64,000 bases of DNA from Lentimicrobiaceae bacterium (GCA_002708315.1 PANC01000031.1:1-64000), one strand, 5' to 3'; numbered from the stretch's first letter, positions 34,821 to 44,311 are shown. Notes: generated by a model not told the origin, from the sequence alone. A program made the numbers and translations.

Positions 34821-36206
34821 ATGAAATATAGAATTGAGCATGATACAATGGGAGATGTGCAAGTTCCTGCTGAGAAGTATTGGGGAGCGCAAACTCAGAG
34901 GTCTAAAATGAATTTTAAAATTGGTCCAGAAGGTTCGATGCCTGAAGAGATAATAACTGCTTTTGCTTATCTAAAAAAGGCTGCTGCTATCACAAATTGC
35001 AAGCTGGGAGTTCTATCCGATAAAAAATCAGAATTGATTGGCAAGGCTTGTGATGATATTTTGGAAGGTAATCTTGAAGGAAACTTCCCATTGGTTATTT
35101 GGCAAACAGGTTCAGGCACTCAATCTAATATGAACATGAACGAAGTTATTGCCAATAGAGGCCATGTCATAAATGGAGGCGACCTCAAAGATAATGATAA
35201 AGTATTGCATCCAAACGATGATGTAAATAAATCGCAATCCTCCAATGATACATTCCCGACGGCCATGCACATTGCTGCATATAAATTAATTGTTGAAAAT
35301 ACCATTCCTGGTCTTGAAATGTTAAGAGATGCTCTTGATGATAAAGCAACCTCATTTAAAGATATTGTCAAGACAGGTCGTACCCATCTAATGGACGCTA
35401 CTCCATTAACTCTTGGACAGGAGTTTTCTGGCTATGTTGCTCAGCTAGATTTTGGCCTTAAAGCACTTTCAAATACTCTACCTCATCTAACGGAGCTTGC
35501 ATTGGGAGGAACTGCTGTAGGAACTGGTTTGAATACTCCTGATAACTATGATACTAAAGTTGCTGAAAGCATCGCATCATTAACAGGATATCCCTTTGTT
35601 ACTGCAAAAAATAAGTTTGAAGCATTATCAGCTCATGATGCAATTGTTGAAACATCAGGTGCTCTCAAGCAGATTGCAGTTAGCCTAATGCACATAGGTA
35701 ATAATATCCGTGCATTAGCCTCAGGTCCTCGTTGCAGTATAGGTGAGATTCAGCTACCGGCTAATGAACCTGGGTCAAGTATTATGCCTGGCAAAGTAAA
35801 CCCAACTCAAAACGAGGCCATAACAATGGTTTGTGCTCAAGTTATTGGTAATGATACCGCAATTTCAATTGGAGGAATGCAAGGGCATTTTCAATTAAAT
35901 GTATTTAAACCTGTCATGATAGCTAACCTTCTTCAATCAGCAAGACTTATAGGAGATGCTTGTGTTTCTTTTACCAATAATGCAGTAATAGATATTGAAG
36001 CTAATCAATCTATAGTAAAAGATAAACTTGATAACTCGTTGATGCTAGTCACAGCTCTAAATACTCACATTGGGTATGAAAATGCTGCTAAAATTGCAAA
36101 AAAAGCACACTCAGAAGGCACAACTTTGCGACAAGCAGCACTTGAGCTTGGATTTATGGACGATAAAAAATTCACAGAATTGGTAGATCCAAAAAAGATG
36201 ATTTAA
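34821..36206 (+). CDS. fumC: Fumarate hydratase, class II
   Basis: A 461-residue fumarase/aspartase superfamily enzyme interconverting fumarate and malate in the TCA cycle. Conserved regions are all present: the N-terminal [72 protein letters not shown] and the signature [34 protein letters not shown] near the end is typical of FumC. It is followed 25 bases later by a CDGSH protein gene. Confidence 0.95.
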   Translation: MKYRIEHDTMGDVQVPAEKYWGAQTQRSKMNFKIGPEGSMPEEIITAFAYLKKAAAITNCKLGVLSDKKSELIGKACDDILEGNLEGNFPLVIWQTGSGTQSNMNMNEVIANRGHVINGGDLKDNDKVLHPNDDVNKSQSSNDTFPTAMHIAAYKLIVENTIPGLEMLRDALDDKATSFKDIVKTGRTHLMDATPLTLGQEFSGYVAQLDFGLKALSNTLPHLTELALGGTAVGTGLNTPDNYDTKVAESIASLTGYPFVTAKNKFEALSAHDAIVETSGALKQIAVSLMHIGNNIRALASGPRCSIGEIQLPANEPGSSIMPGKVNPTQNEAITMVCAQVIGNDTAISIGGMQGHFQLNVFKPVMIANLLQSARLIGDACVSFTNNAVIDIEANQSIVKDKLDNSLMLVTALNTHIGYENAAKIAKKAHSEGTTLRQAALELGFMDDKKFTELVDPKKMI

Positions 36207-36231
36207 TTATTAGCAAAAAAGCTATGATGAT

Positions 36232-36471
36232 ATGGATAAGCCTGTAATTGTTCAGAAAAAATCTCTTAAACTTGAGATGAATCCAGGCACCTATTTTTGG
36301 TGTGCCTGCGGTAAAAGCAAGGATCAACCATTTTGTGATGGTTCTCATAAAGGCACGAAGTTCAGGCCAGAGAAAGTTGTAATTGAAGAAAAGCAGATAT
36401 TTCCCTGGTGCATGTGCAGATATAGTGATAAAGGTGCAAGGTGCGACAGCAAACACAGAGAACTTGCCTAG
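36232..36471 (+). CDS. CDGSH iron-sulfur domain protein (two motifs)
   Basis: A 79-residue protein. The first motif, CACGKSKDQPFCDGSH, has the exact three-Cys one-His spacing of CDGSH proteins that bind a redox-active 2Fe-2S cluster. A second, CMCRYSDKGARCDSKH, keeps the ligands but has changed intervening residues. Double-motif members of this size are soluble and common in bacteria. It is 25 bases downstream of fumC and probably cotranscribed. Its role is unknown. Confidence 0.87.
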   Translation: MDKPVIVQKKSLKLEMNPGTYFWCACGKSKDQPFCDGSHKGTKFRPEKVVIEEKQIFPWCMCRYSDKGARCDSKHRELA

Positions 36472-36487
36472 TATTATCAAAAATTTA

Positions 36488-38056
36488 TTATTTCCGTATG
36501 TGCGAGGATGAATCTTTTGTTATTAGGTTTTTGCATCTAAAAATAAAAATTCTTTTGGCAATTTCATTTCCCCTAATAACATCTATGGTATCGGATGGAG
36601 TAACGCTCTCAAAGTTTCTGTAAATTATAGAGTCGGGTAAATTAAACTCCCTACTATCAGTGATATAATATGCGTCCGCGCCTTCAATAAATCCTCCACG
36701 CTCCTCATTTATCCAAGCATATTTATGAATATCTGTTAGTTTGCCAAGAGCAAGAGCATTCATCCCTACTTTACGAGCAAAATAATATTCATAATTTGCC
36801 AAAGGAAACCATTTTGAACCAACCATAAAACTATTGTCATCCATCACTCCATTTCTCCTATCTTGCTCCACAATGTATACAAACTTATTTCCAGCCTGCC
36901 TGTAACCATATATGTCCAGAGAAGGATCATTTTTGCCAATACGATTGTAGTCGGTTGATTTATCAAAGGGTATAAATCCACTATTAATTTGAACTAGTCC
37001 TAAAGTTATTATTAGTGATATAAGTGCCAATGATAAAATAATTACAACAGGAATTCCACGGGTTTTAATCCTTCTATCTGATATGTAAACAGCAGCTAAT
37101 GGTATTAATGAGGTTATTCCTGGAGCAGTCCAGTGGGGTAATGTTCTTCTAAAAAGCGAGAAAATAATAAACGTGATTACAATTGGTAGCCCAGCTAGAA
37201 GTAATATACGCAGGTGACTTTTTTCCAATGATAACTTCCCTCTTAAACCCGCAATTATAGATACTATCACTAGTATGTAAACAATGGGGTTATTATATAG
37301 AAATTCTCCTAATATTTCACTGATTAAGTAGTCAAAATCCATGGAATAACCGCTCATGTCAACTCTATTCGTATGAAAATTTATACTAATAAAATCATTT
37401 TGAATATTCCATATAAGTATTGGTATAGATATAATAGCCGATATTAATAAGCCAATATAAAGCCACTTACTTTTCAACCAATCCCTATTATAAAAGAATA
37501 TATACAGGATAATCCCAATCCATAGGAATATGGTGGTATATTTAGATAAAATTCCAAGGCCAATTACCACACTTAATTTTAGCATATTGATACCTGACAT
37601 TGATATGTTTGGACACTTTGGAACTGTTTTAATTGTCAACAATAATGCCCATAGCCAGAAGAGACTTTGAGGAGTATCAGGAAGTATAAAAACTCCTGTA
37701 ATTATTGTAGCATATACTGATGATACATATATTAAAGATGCATAAAATCCCGTTCGTTCATCCTTTAGAGCAAGTCCTATTTTAAATACTATCCATATGT
37801 TAAAAGCACCAATTATTATGGAGCCAAGTCGTAAAAAAAATTCGCTTTGAAATGCCATGTCTAGAGTAGTAATCTGCATTACCAATCCAATCATAATAGG
37901 ATGATCAAAATGCGACCAATCAGGGAAAAGACCGTATAACCTATAATAAACTTCATCATTTCCTAGCTCAAGAAAATAGGCAAGAAATGATCTTACAATT
38001 GTTGATATAACAATAAGATAAATTACATTTAAGGAATATTTCTTAAAGTTGTTCAT
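36488..38056 (-). CDS. Membrane glycosyltransferase, GT39/ArnT-like
   Basis: A 522-residue integral membrane protein with about ten predicted spans in the first 390 residues and a soluble C-terminal domain of about 130. The first loop has the acidic catalytic-type motif ELGNDEVYYRLYG and then HFDHPIMIGL, as in PMT_2/ArnT enzymes that transfer a sugar from a polyprenyl-phosphate donor outside the inner membrane. Donor and acceptor are unknown. Its ATG overlaps the stop of the PHP-like gene by 4 bases (38053-38056), so the two are translationally coupled. Confidence 0.82.
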   Translation of the reverse strand: MNNFKKYSLNVIYLIVISTIVRSFLAYFLELGNDEVYYRLYGLFPDWSHFDHPIMIGLVMQITTLDMAFQSEFFLRLGSIIIGAFNIWIVFKIGLALKDERTGFYASLIYVSSVYATIITGVFILPDTPQSLFWLWALLLTIKTVPKCPNISMSGINMLKLSVVIGLGILSKYTTIFLWIGIILYIFFYNRDWLKSKWLYIGLLISAIISIPILIWNIQNDFISINFHTNRVDMSGYSMDFDYLISEILGEFLYNNPIVYILVIVSIIAGLRGKLSLEKSHLRILLLAGLPIVITFIIFSLFRRTLPHWTAPGITSLIPLAAVYISDRRIKTRGIPVVIILSLALISLIITLGLVQINSGFIPFDKSTDYNRIGKNDPSLDIYGYRQAGNKFVYIVEQDRRNGVMDDNSFMVGSKWFPLANYEYYFARKVGMNALALGKLTDIHKYAWINEERGGFIEGADAYYITDSREFNLPDSIIYRNFESVTPSDTIDVIRGNEIAKRIFIFRCKNLITKDSSSHIRK

Positions 38057-39261
38057 CTATTTCTTTTTAACTTTCTTGACTTTCTAATGCGAAATATTCC
38101 ATACACAATTGTAAGACCTATTATAATATATATGATCCTAAGCATAAGAGTGGCTTTAGAATCTATTACAGCCGTTTTTTTTGTTTCTGGATGGTCTCCT
38201 GAGTATCTAACTATTGGATTTAACATTATTTTAGAGTCATCATAAAATTCAACTTCAGTTCTCAAATAAGTATTTCGATCATCCATTTTACATGAACTAA
38301 ATGATGTACTATCTGCAGTCTTTACAACCTCTCCGTTGTCGCTTATAAATCTTATTTGCTTTGCAATTTTATTAACCGAAATAAACAAAGTGTCTCCGTA
38401 TAGTTTTGCCGAATTTAGTTTGGGTATATCCTTTGATCGTTTTACTTTATCGTTCATTGGTTCATCATCAATCCTGATAAAATCCATCCCATAATAAGCT
38501 CCCTTCCCAAGCTGAGTGAGTATTAACTCACTTTCAGTACTAAATGCATTAATCATTGTAAACCTTCTTCCAACATCATTGGAGTTTAGAACATCGTGGG
38601 CATCATCATTTCCTATTATATAAGCAAGTTGACCAGAGGAAAGAGCTTCATCCCAATGATTTATTGATACACGCATGTTATTTAACACTTCAATGGCGTC
38701 ATAGTTGGTAAGATATTTCATGTCTTCAATGCTATAACCATCGCGTAATGTAGGGTGTGCAATTACAACAAACCGATTTGATGTTGACAACTCATCTAAA
38801 ATCCATTGTTTCATGCTCAAGGTTTGTCCAAACATTAAATCTATCCACAACACCTTCTCAGAACCAATACACACCTGATGTGTTTTAAAAATATTAAATC
38901 CATGCTCATAGGTGGGAATATATGATTGTTTATCTTTTCCGTGCTCGTTTATTTTTTGATAATCCGATGTAGCAACATGGTCAAAACCTAGAATTTTATA
39001 TATACTATCGATACGTTGATTAGAATTTTTGCGACCATTGGTAAGGCCAAGCCAGGCTTTGGACTGAACTTGAAAGTTATATTTTTTCCAGTTTGTAGAG
39101 TCAATATTTTTATATGGGTTGTAAAGTTTATCTCCCGAAAATGGAATTGGCCCAGAAAACTTGTATACCGGAGCAAGCAGATAAAACATTACAAGCACCC
39201 CCATTATAATTATGAGTAAAAACATTAAAAATCTAAGAGTGATACAAAATAGTTTTTTCAT
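38053..39261 (-). CDS. Membrane-anchored PHP-like metallophosphoesterase (putative)
   Basis: A 402-residue protein with an N-terminal membrane span (about 5-30), a large extracytoplasmic domain and a C-terminal span (about 370-390) followed by a basic tail. The middle has PHP-type features: TYEHGFNI, VVIAHPTLRDGYS, IEVLNN and IGNDDAHD, the last two consistent with metal-binding His and Asp in amidohydrolase/PHP folds. Substrate is unknown. The start at 39261 is preferred because a minus-strand -7 box (39280-39287) overlaps the ATG at 39282. It leads a two-gene operon with the GT39 enzyme. Confidence 0.65.
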   Translation of the reverse strand: MKKLFCITLRFLMFLLIIIMGVLVMFYLLAPVYKFSGPIPFSGDKLYNPYKNIDSTNWKKYNFQVQSKAWLGLTNGRKNSNQRIDSIYKILGFDHVATSDYQKINEHGKDKQSYIPTYEHGFNIFKTHQVCIGSEKVLWIDLMFGQTLSMKQWILDELSTSNRFVVIAHPTLRDGYSIEDMKYLTNYDAIEVLNNMRVSINHWDEALSSGQLAYIIGNDDAHDVLNSNDVGRRFTMINAFSTESELILTQLGKGAYYGMDFIRIDDEPMNDKVKRSKDIPKLNSAKLYGDTLFISVNKIAKQIRFISDNGEVVKTADSTSFSSCKMDDRNTYLRTEVEFYDDSKIMLNPIVRYSGDHPETKKTAVIDSKATLMLRIIYIIIGLTIVYGIFRIRKSRKLKRNR

Positions 39262-39279
39262 AGTAAACATTAGTAAATG

Positions 39280-39287
39280 CAAAATTA
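39280..39287 (-). promoter_or_regulatory. -7 box for the PHP-like/GT39 operon
   Basis: The minus strand reads TAATTTTG, a TAnnTTTG match, 18 bases before the start at 39261. Confidence 0.45.
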
Positions 39288-39355
39288 TAAAAATACAGTT
39301 CCAAATGATGCTAAAACTAAGTAAGAAATTTTTCCCTATTCTGATAATTATGTAC

Positions 39356-39363
39356 TATATTTG
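39356..39363 (+). promoter_or_regulatory. -7 box for the pigment cluster
   Basis: TATATTTG is a full TAnnTTTG match. It implies a leader of about 210 nt before darA at 39582, long enough for leader-based regulation. Confidence 0.45.
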
Positions 39364-39581
39364 AAGTATCAAATTTCAGTTCCTAAATAGCGAAAAGTCA
39401 CTATTAATTTCTACTGATATTAATTGTTATAAGTGTTTACTTGCCTCTTAATAAACTGATAAGAATAACTCATAATTAACCTAAAATAAAGGTGTTTTTT
39501 ATTGATATAAATATTCTGTATAATCAATATTAAAAAATTTAATATTTAACCTGCAACAATATCTACCATCATTTATATGAT

Positions 39582-40502
39582 ATGAAACATGTTTTATCTA
39601 TAACATATTCGCAGTCTGGTCAGTTGAATGATATAGTTACTAATATTACTGACAACTTATCCAAAAATATTAAGGTTCATCACCATAAGATTACCCCAGT
39701 TCCTAATTTTCCATTTCCATGGACAGGCAAATCTTTTTGGAATGCAATGCCTGAATCTGTGCAAATGATCCCTTCGGAGATTGTCCCATTAAACATTGAT
39801 GAACAAATAGATTATGATTTGATTATAATTGGTTACCCAATATGGTTTTTATCTCCAGCGATTCCAATAACTACATTTTTCCTTGGTAATCAGGCAAAGT
39901 CTATTTTATCAAACAAGCCAGTTTTAACAGTTATTGGAGCAAGAAACATGTGGGTAATGGCACAAGAGGAAATCAAGAAAATGATTTCTGAATGTAACGG
40001 CAAACTTGTTGGAAACATAGCTTTATGTGACAAACACTATAATTTGATAAGTGTTGTAACCATAATTTATTGGATGATGAGTGGAAATAAAAACAATTTT
40101 CTGGGTATTTTTCCTAAACCTGGTATTTCTGATGAGGATATTTCGAATGTTAGTGTTTTCTCCCCTGTTATAAGCAATTCAGTAACTAACTCTGATTATG
40201 ATACTTTAAATGAAAAATTAGTGAATCTGAAATCCGCTCGGCTTATTCCAGATATTGTATCAATCGAGGAAAAAGGAAAGCGAATGTTCAAAATATGGTC
40301 AAAATTTATTTTGAAGAAAGGTGGGCCAGAATCTAATAAACGTTCCTTTAGATTAAAAATTTTTAGTAGGTATCTTTTGTTTGTTATTTTTGTCGTTTCG
40401 CCAATAGCTTCTTTGATTTATTATCTGACTTGGCCATTGTTATTCATACGAATACGCAGGAAACTGAAGTACTACAAGGGAGTAAGATTAAAAGCATATT
40501 AG
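39582..40502 (+). CDS. darA: Dialkylresorcinol biosynthesis protein DarA-like (putative aromatising oxidoreductase)
   Basis: A 306-residue protein. The first 15 residues (VLSITYSQSGQLNDI) form a flavodoxin-type phosphate-binding loop; DLIIIGYPIWFLSPAIPI and VLTVIGARNMWVMAQEEIKK follow the flavodoxin fold. The C-terminal about 45 residues contain one or two hydrophobic spans ending in a basic tail. The overall pattern matches proteins called dialkylresorcinol condensing enzyme, found next to darB in flexirubin clusters. In the characterised pathway DarB makes a cyclohexanedione and DarA is needed for its conversion to the resorcinol. The darB start lies 2 bases after its stop. Confidence 0.82.
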   Translation: MKHVLSITYSQSGQLNDIVTNITDNLSKNIKVHHHKITPVPNFPFPWTGKSFWNAMPESVQMIPSEIVPLNIDEQIDYDLIIIGYPIWFLSPAIPITTFFLGNQAKSILSNKPVLTVIGARNMWVMAQEEIKKMISECNGKLVGNIALCDKHYNLISVVTIIYWMMSGNKNNFLGIFPKPGISDEDISNVSVFSPVISNSVTNSDYDTLNEKLVNLKSARLIPDIVSIEEKGKRMFKIWSKFILKKGGPESNKRSFRLKIFSRYLLFVIFVVSPIASLIYYLTWPLLFIRIRRKLKYYKGVRLKAY

Positions 40503-40504
40503 AA

Positions 40505-41644
40505 ATGAGCAATGTCTATATAAATAGAATAGAAAAATATATGCCTAACAATCCTGTGACCAATGATCAAATGGAAAGCAGATTAGGGTTAATAAATGGA
40601 AATGAATCAAAGAGCAAAAGCCTTATACTTAGAAATAATGGGATTAAAACTAGGTATTATGCACTTGATGACAAAGGAAAAATTACACATACAAATGCCA
40701 AACTAGCATCATTGGCAGTGTTAAAGCTTCTAAAAAACAATCTCCAGATTGAAGATATAGAATTACTTACAAGTGGTACATCATCACCAGATGCTATACA
40801 ACCTTCGCATTCGCTTATGGTACATGGTGAATTAGGTGGTAAGCATAACCTTGAAACAATGTCAGCTCAGGGCACATGCAACGCAGGTATGTTATCTCTA
40901 AAATACGCCTATCTGGCCATAAAAGCTGGCGAATCAGAGAATGCCATAAATGTAGCTTCTGAAACATTCTCATCTTGGATGTTATCTCAGAATTTTCAAT
41001 CTGAAGTTGATAAAAGGAAGGAAATCGAAGACAATCCTTACATAGCTTTTGAAAAAGATTTCCTAAGATGGATGCTTTCAGATGGTGCAGTTGCATCCCT
41101 ATTAGAAAACAAACCCAATGATGATGGCCTCTCGCTAAAAATAGAATGGATAGATGTAAAGTCATTTGCCAATGAACTGGATGCATGTATGTATGCTGGA
41201 TGTGTTAAAAATGAAGATGGAAGCACCACTGGATGGAGGGAACTCAATAATGGCGATCAAATACTGAGTTCTGTTTTTTCCTTAAAACAGGATGCTAAAT
41301 TACTTCAGAACAATATAATTGAAAAAGGAAATAAACATTTTAAGGAGATTTTGGAAAAAAGAAACCTTGATGTTGATTCCATAAACTATTTTCTACCTCA
41401 TCTATCATCCATGTTTTTTAAGAAAAAAATTATTGATAACCTCAAAGAATACAACATCGATATACCCGAGGAAAAGTGGTTCCTAAATCTTACTAAAATT
41501 GGAAATGTTGGCGCGGCATCTGGAATGCTAATGGTGGAAGAATTATTTAATTCTGGTAAGCTAAAAATTGGTGAGAAGATACTTATGATGATTCCTGAAA
41601 GTGCAAGATTCTCATACACATATGTGCTGCTTACGGCTGTTTAA
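40505..41644 (+). CDS. darB: Dialkylresorcinol ketosynthase DarB-like (KAS III type)
   Basis: A 379-residue thiolase-fold ketosynthase. The active-site nucleophile is Cys125 in GTCNAG, with the later His in FLPHLSS and Asn in IGNVGAAS completing a KAS III triad. MESRLGLINGNESKSKSLILRNNGIKTRYY near the N-terminus is the DarB-type substrate-side region. Characterised DarB condenses a beta-ketoacyl thioester with an enoyl thioester to give a 2,5-dialkylcyclohexane-1,3-dione. The ATG at 40505, directly after the darA stop, is preferred over an upstream start inside darA. Confidence 0.88.
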   Translation: MSNVYINRIEKYMPNNPVTNDQMESRLGLINGNESKSKSLILRNNGIKTRYYALDDKGKITHTNAKLASLAVLKLLKNNLQIEDIELLTSGTSSPDAIQPSHSLMVHGELGGKHNLETMSAQGTCNAGMLSLKYAYLAIKAGESENAINVASETFSSWMLSQNFQSEVDKRKEIEDNPYIAFEKDFLRWMLSDGAVASLLENKPNDDGLSLKIEWIDVKSFANELDACMYAGCVKNEDGSTTGWRELNNGDQILSSVFSLKQDAKLLQNNIIEKGNKHFKEILEKRNLDVDSINYFLPHLSSMFFKKKIIDNLKEYNIDIPEEKWFLNLTKIGNVGAASGMLMVEELFNSGKLKIGEKILMMIPESARFSYTYVLLTAV

Positions 41645-41666
41645 GTCTTACCGTTTATGTTTTTTT

Positions 41667-41674
41667 TATTTTTG
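41667..41674 (+). promoter_or_regulatory. Possible internal -7 box before the ApeP-like gene
   Basis: TATTTTTG matches TAnnTTTG, 17 bases before the ATG at 41692, inside a 47-base gap of an otherwise continuous gene series. No -33 element was recognised. Confidence 0.3.
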
Positions 41675-41691
41675 AAAGTTAAACATTACTT

Positions 41692-42108
41692 ATGCTACCT
41701 AAGAAAATTGACATATCCGGATTAATTCCTCAGGATAAACCCATGATAATGTTGGACAAACTGATTAATCACAATAGCATGAGTACCACATCTTCGTTAA
41801 CCATAAGTTCTGATAATATATTTTGTTTCGATGGCCAATTTTCAGAGGTAGGGATTATTGAGAATATAGCGCAGACCGCAGCCCTAAGGTCTGGATATGA
41901 AGCTTATACCCAAGGTAAATGTCCATCTGTTGGATTCATAGGATCAGTAAAAAAACTGAAAATATTTAAGCAGCCAACAATAAATAGCACAATTGTCACA
42001 AAGGTAGAAGTCGTTACAGAATTAATGTCTGCGATAGTAGTAAAAGGTGAAGTTTATGAGGAAGAGAAACTTATTGCCGAGGGAGGTCTAAATATTTTTC
42101 TACAATAA
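41692..42108 (+). CDS. Hotdog-fold dehydratase-like protein (ApeP-like)
   Basis: A 138-residue single hotdog domain. GLIPQDKPMIMLDKL at the N-terminus and IENIAQTAALRSGY (central helix with conserved Glu) match the 3-hydroxyacyl-ACP dehydratase group, and GFIGSVKKLKIF matches the later strand. The FabZ-type GHFP histidine is not present: the aligned stretch is DGQFSEVG. In this it resembles ApeP of aryl polyene clusters, which works as a complex with ApeI. The ApeI-like partner here is probably the 51351-51722 product at the far end of the cluster. Confidence 0.7.
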   Translation: MLPKKIDISGLIPQDKPMIMLDKLINHNSMSTTSSLTISSDNIFCFDGQFSEVGIIENIAQTAALRSGYEAYTQGKCPSVGFIGSVKKLKIFKQPTINSTIVTKVEVVTELMSAIVVKGEVYEEEKLIAEGGLNIFLQ

Positions 42109-42115
42109 TACGCCT

Positions 42116-42553
42116 ATGAAATCAAAGGATGTACCACAAGACGATGCAAACATGATGCAGGGAAAGTTTAAAGAACCTATTTATTCAGTTGATGAAAAAG
42201 GAAATTATACTACTGTAAAATCTGTAGGATGGGATGCAAAGAATGAGGTGATGAAAGATGCATGGGATAATGTAAATAACAGAATAGACAAAGCTAAACA
42301 AGATGTTTTAAAAGGAAAATCAAGCCCAATTGCCTACTACATAGAAAAAAATATAATGGATGTTGGAATAGTTGCTTCCTACATGAGGATATGGAAATGG
42401 CGGGTTAGAAGACATCTAAAACCGAGTGTTTTCAATAAATTGAGTGATGAAATGATTGATAAATACTGCGAAGTATTTGGGGTAAAACGGGAGATATTTT
42501 TAAATAATGATTTGCTCAATAAGGAAGAAAAACAAATAAATGACAAAGAGTAA
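42116..42553 (+). CDS. Conserved flexirubin-cluster protein of unknown function
   Basis: A 145-residue, charged, probably cytoplasmic protein without signal peptide or recognised domain. Residues 60-110 (KGKSSPIAYYIEKNIMDVGIVASYMRIWKWRVRRH) look helical with an amphipathic-to-hydrophobic stretch, and 115-135 (FNKLSDEMIDKYCEVFGV) are predicted helical. Its stop overlaps the start of the BtrH-like gene by 14 bases, so the two are translationally coupled and may form a complex. Confidence 0.6.
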   Translation: MKSKDVPQDDANMMQGKFKEPIYSVDEKGNYTTVKSVGWDAKNEVMKDAWDNVNNRIDKAKQDVLKGKSSPIAYYIEKNIMDVGIVASYMRIWKWRVRRHLKPSVFNKLSDEMIDKYCEVFGVKREIFLNNDLLNKEEKQINDKE

Positions 42554-43568
42554 CAAAAAAAATAACATCACTTTTGAGCACAAGCAATCTGCACATTGTG
42601 AGAATGGAGTTGTTTCAAATCTACTTAATTTTTATGGCATTAAATTAAGTGAGCCAATGGTATTTGGGATTGGTTCAGGGTTATTTTTTTCTCATATGCC
42701 ATTTTTAAAAGTTGGAGGCATTCCTGTTACTTCATTTCGACCTTTACCTGGTATGATATTTAAACGTTTGTCAAAACGATTGGGAATTAAATTTGAAAAG
42801 CATCGCTATTCCAATCCGCATAAATCTATGGAAGCCCTAGATAAAAATTTGCAGAACGGCATCCCAACAGGAATGCTTGTTGGAGTATATCATTTAACCT
42901 ACTTCCCAGATCCTTATCGTTTTCACTTCAATGCACACAACATAATTGTTTTTGAAAAAAAAGATAATACATATGTCATAAGTGATCCTATCATGGAAGG
43001 CTATGAATCTCTATCCTATAATGAGCTTCTTAAAGTAAGATATGCAAGAGGTTTATTTGCGCCCAAAGGCCATATGTATTGGCCAAAATCTGTACCCAAG
43101 GAGATTGATTTAAAATCTGCAATAAAAAAGGGTATTGCCCATACTTGTAAAGATATGCTCACAATACCAATTCCTATGTTTGGAGTTAAAGGAATTAGGT
43201 ATTTAGCAAAAAAAGTAAGATCCTATCCAAAAAAACTAAGTTCACGCAGAGCAGCATCCTATACAGGTCAAATTGTAAGAGCACAAGAGGAAATAGGAAC
43301 AGGTGGTGCAGGATTCAGATATATGTACTCAGCATTTATTCAGGAAGCAGCAGAAATAATGAAAAATGAAAAATTGCTAGAGCTATCATTCGAATTAACC
43401 AGTATTGGAGATCTATGGAGAGAGTTTGCAATAATTACAGGCAGAATTATTAAGAATAGAAATACAATAGACGAAAGCTATGATAAGGCTGCTGACCTTT
43501 TATTAGTTATAGCAGATAAGGAAGAAATCTTCTTTAAAGAACTCAATAAATTAAATAAAAGTTTATGA
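42540..43568 (+). CDS. BtrH N-terminal domain protein (putative acyltransferase)
   Basis: A 342-residue protein. The N-terminal half has a papain-like BtrH fold: Cys20 in SAHCENGVVSNLL, His133 in FNAHNIIVF and Asp149 in VISDP are a plausible catalytic triad. The C-terminal half is helical and has no recognised domain. BtrH moves an acyl group from an acyl carrier protein to an amine in butirosin synthesis, so here an ACP-bound acyl group may be moved to an alcohol or phenol, possibly joining the polyene acid to the dialkylresorcinol (inference). The preceding gene overlaps it by 14 bases and the ABC ATPase gene overlaps its end by 4. Confidence 0.75.
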   Translation: MTKSNKKNNITFEHKQSAHCENGVVSNLLNFYGIKLSEPMVFGIGSGLFFSHMPFLKVGGIPVTSFRPLPGMIFKRLSKRLGIKFEKHRYSNPHKSMEALDKNLQNGIPTGMLVGVYHLTYFPDPYRFHFNAHNIIVFEKKDNTYVISDPIMEGYESLSYNELLKVRYARGLFAPKGHMYWPKSVPKEIDLKSAIKKGIAHTCKDMLTIPIPMFGVKGIRYLAKKVRSYPKKLSSRRAASYTGQIVRAQEEIGTGGAGFRYMYSAFIQEAAEIMKNEKLLELSFELTSIGDLWREFAIITGRIIKNRNTIDESYDKAADLLLVIADKEEIFFKELNKLNKSL

Positions 43569-44311
43569 GTCCCTCATTAAATATTTTATCACTAACAAAA
43601 GTATATCCCAATACAAGTATTGCTGCTGTAGATAATATTGATCTACAAATTAACAAAGGCGAGTTCTTTGGTTTACTTGGTCCCAATGGTGCTGGTAAAA
43701 CCACAACAATATCCATGCTTTGCAGTCTTCTAGAACCAACAAGTGGTAACATATCAATAGGTGGTTTAGAAATAAGTGGAAACATAGATAAGGTTAGAAA
43801 ATTGATTGGAGTTGTACCACAGGATATTGCATTATTTCCGCAACTTACAGCAACCGAAAACCTTAAGTTCTTTGGTAGAATGTATGGTATGAGGGCCTCC
43901 ATTCTCAATAATAGAATTGATGAATTACTTGATATATTTGGTCTCAAGCAAAAGAAAAATCAACTTGTCGAAACATACTCAGGAGGAATGAAACGTCGTT
44001 TAAATCTGATTGCCGGAATATTACATACACCTGATATTTTGTTTCTTGATGAACCCACTGTTGGCATTGATGTGCAGTCGAGAAATGTAATAATGGAGTA
44101 CCTAACAAGTTTAAAGAATGATGGGATGACATTAGTGTATACATCTCATCATATGGAGGAAGCAGAAAAATTTTGTTCGAGCATTGCCATAATAGATATG
44201 GGGAAAATAATATGCATAGGGAATCCAAAAAAGTTAATAAACGAACATATTAATTGCTCATCTCTAGAAGATATATTTTTAGAAAAAACAGGGAAACGTT
44301 TAAGGGATTAG
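43565..44311 (+). CDS. ABC transporter ATP-binding protein of the pigment cluster
   Basis: A 248-residue ABC ATPase of the DrrA/multidrug-export type. The Walker A is GPNGAGKTT (39-47), the signature YSGGMKRRL starts at 138 and Walker B is ILFLDEP (158-164) with the catalytic Glu163. A His switch is expected in TSHHMEEAEKF. It pairs with the permease gene starting 8 bases after its stop. It would power export of the pigment, a precursor or an unrelated lipid across the inner membrane. Confidence 0.92.
   Translation: MSPSLNILSLTKVYPNTSIAAVDNIDLQINKGEFFGLLGPNGAGKTTTISMLCSLLEPTSGNISIGGLEISGNIDKVRKLIGVVPQDIALFPQLTATENLKFFGRMYGMRASILNNRIDELLDIFGLKQKKNQLVETYSGGMKRRLNLIAGILHTPDILFLDEPTVGIDVQSRNVIMEYLTSLKNDGMTLVYTSHHMEEAEKFCSSIAIIDMGKIICIGNPKKLINEHINCSSLEDIFLEKTGKRLRD

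Larger units (their letters stand above)
39262..39581 (+). other. 320-base divergent intergenic region upstream of the pigment cluster
   Basis: This region lies between the PHP-like/GT39 operon (minus) and darA (plus). It contains a minus-strand -7 box at 39280-39287, a plus-strand -7 box at 39356-39363, the dyad TATTGAT (39500-39506) / ATCAATA (39523-39529) and an A+T-only perfect inverted repeat at 39526-39546 (9-bp arms, 3-nt loop). No gene was seen. Confidence 0.5.

Noticed and set aside
39526-39546. Perfect inverted repeat upstream of darA as a terminator
   Set aside because: All arms are A+T only and no T run follows on either strand, so termination is unlikely. It is recorded only as part of the intergenic region.
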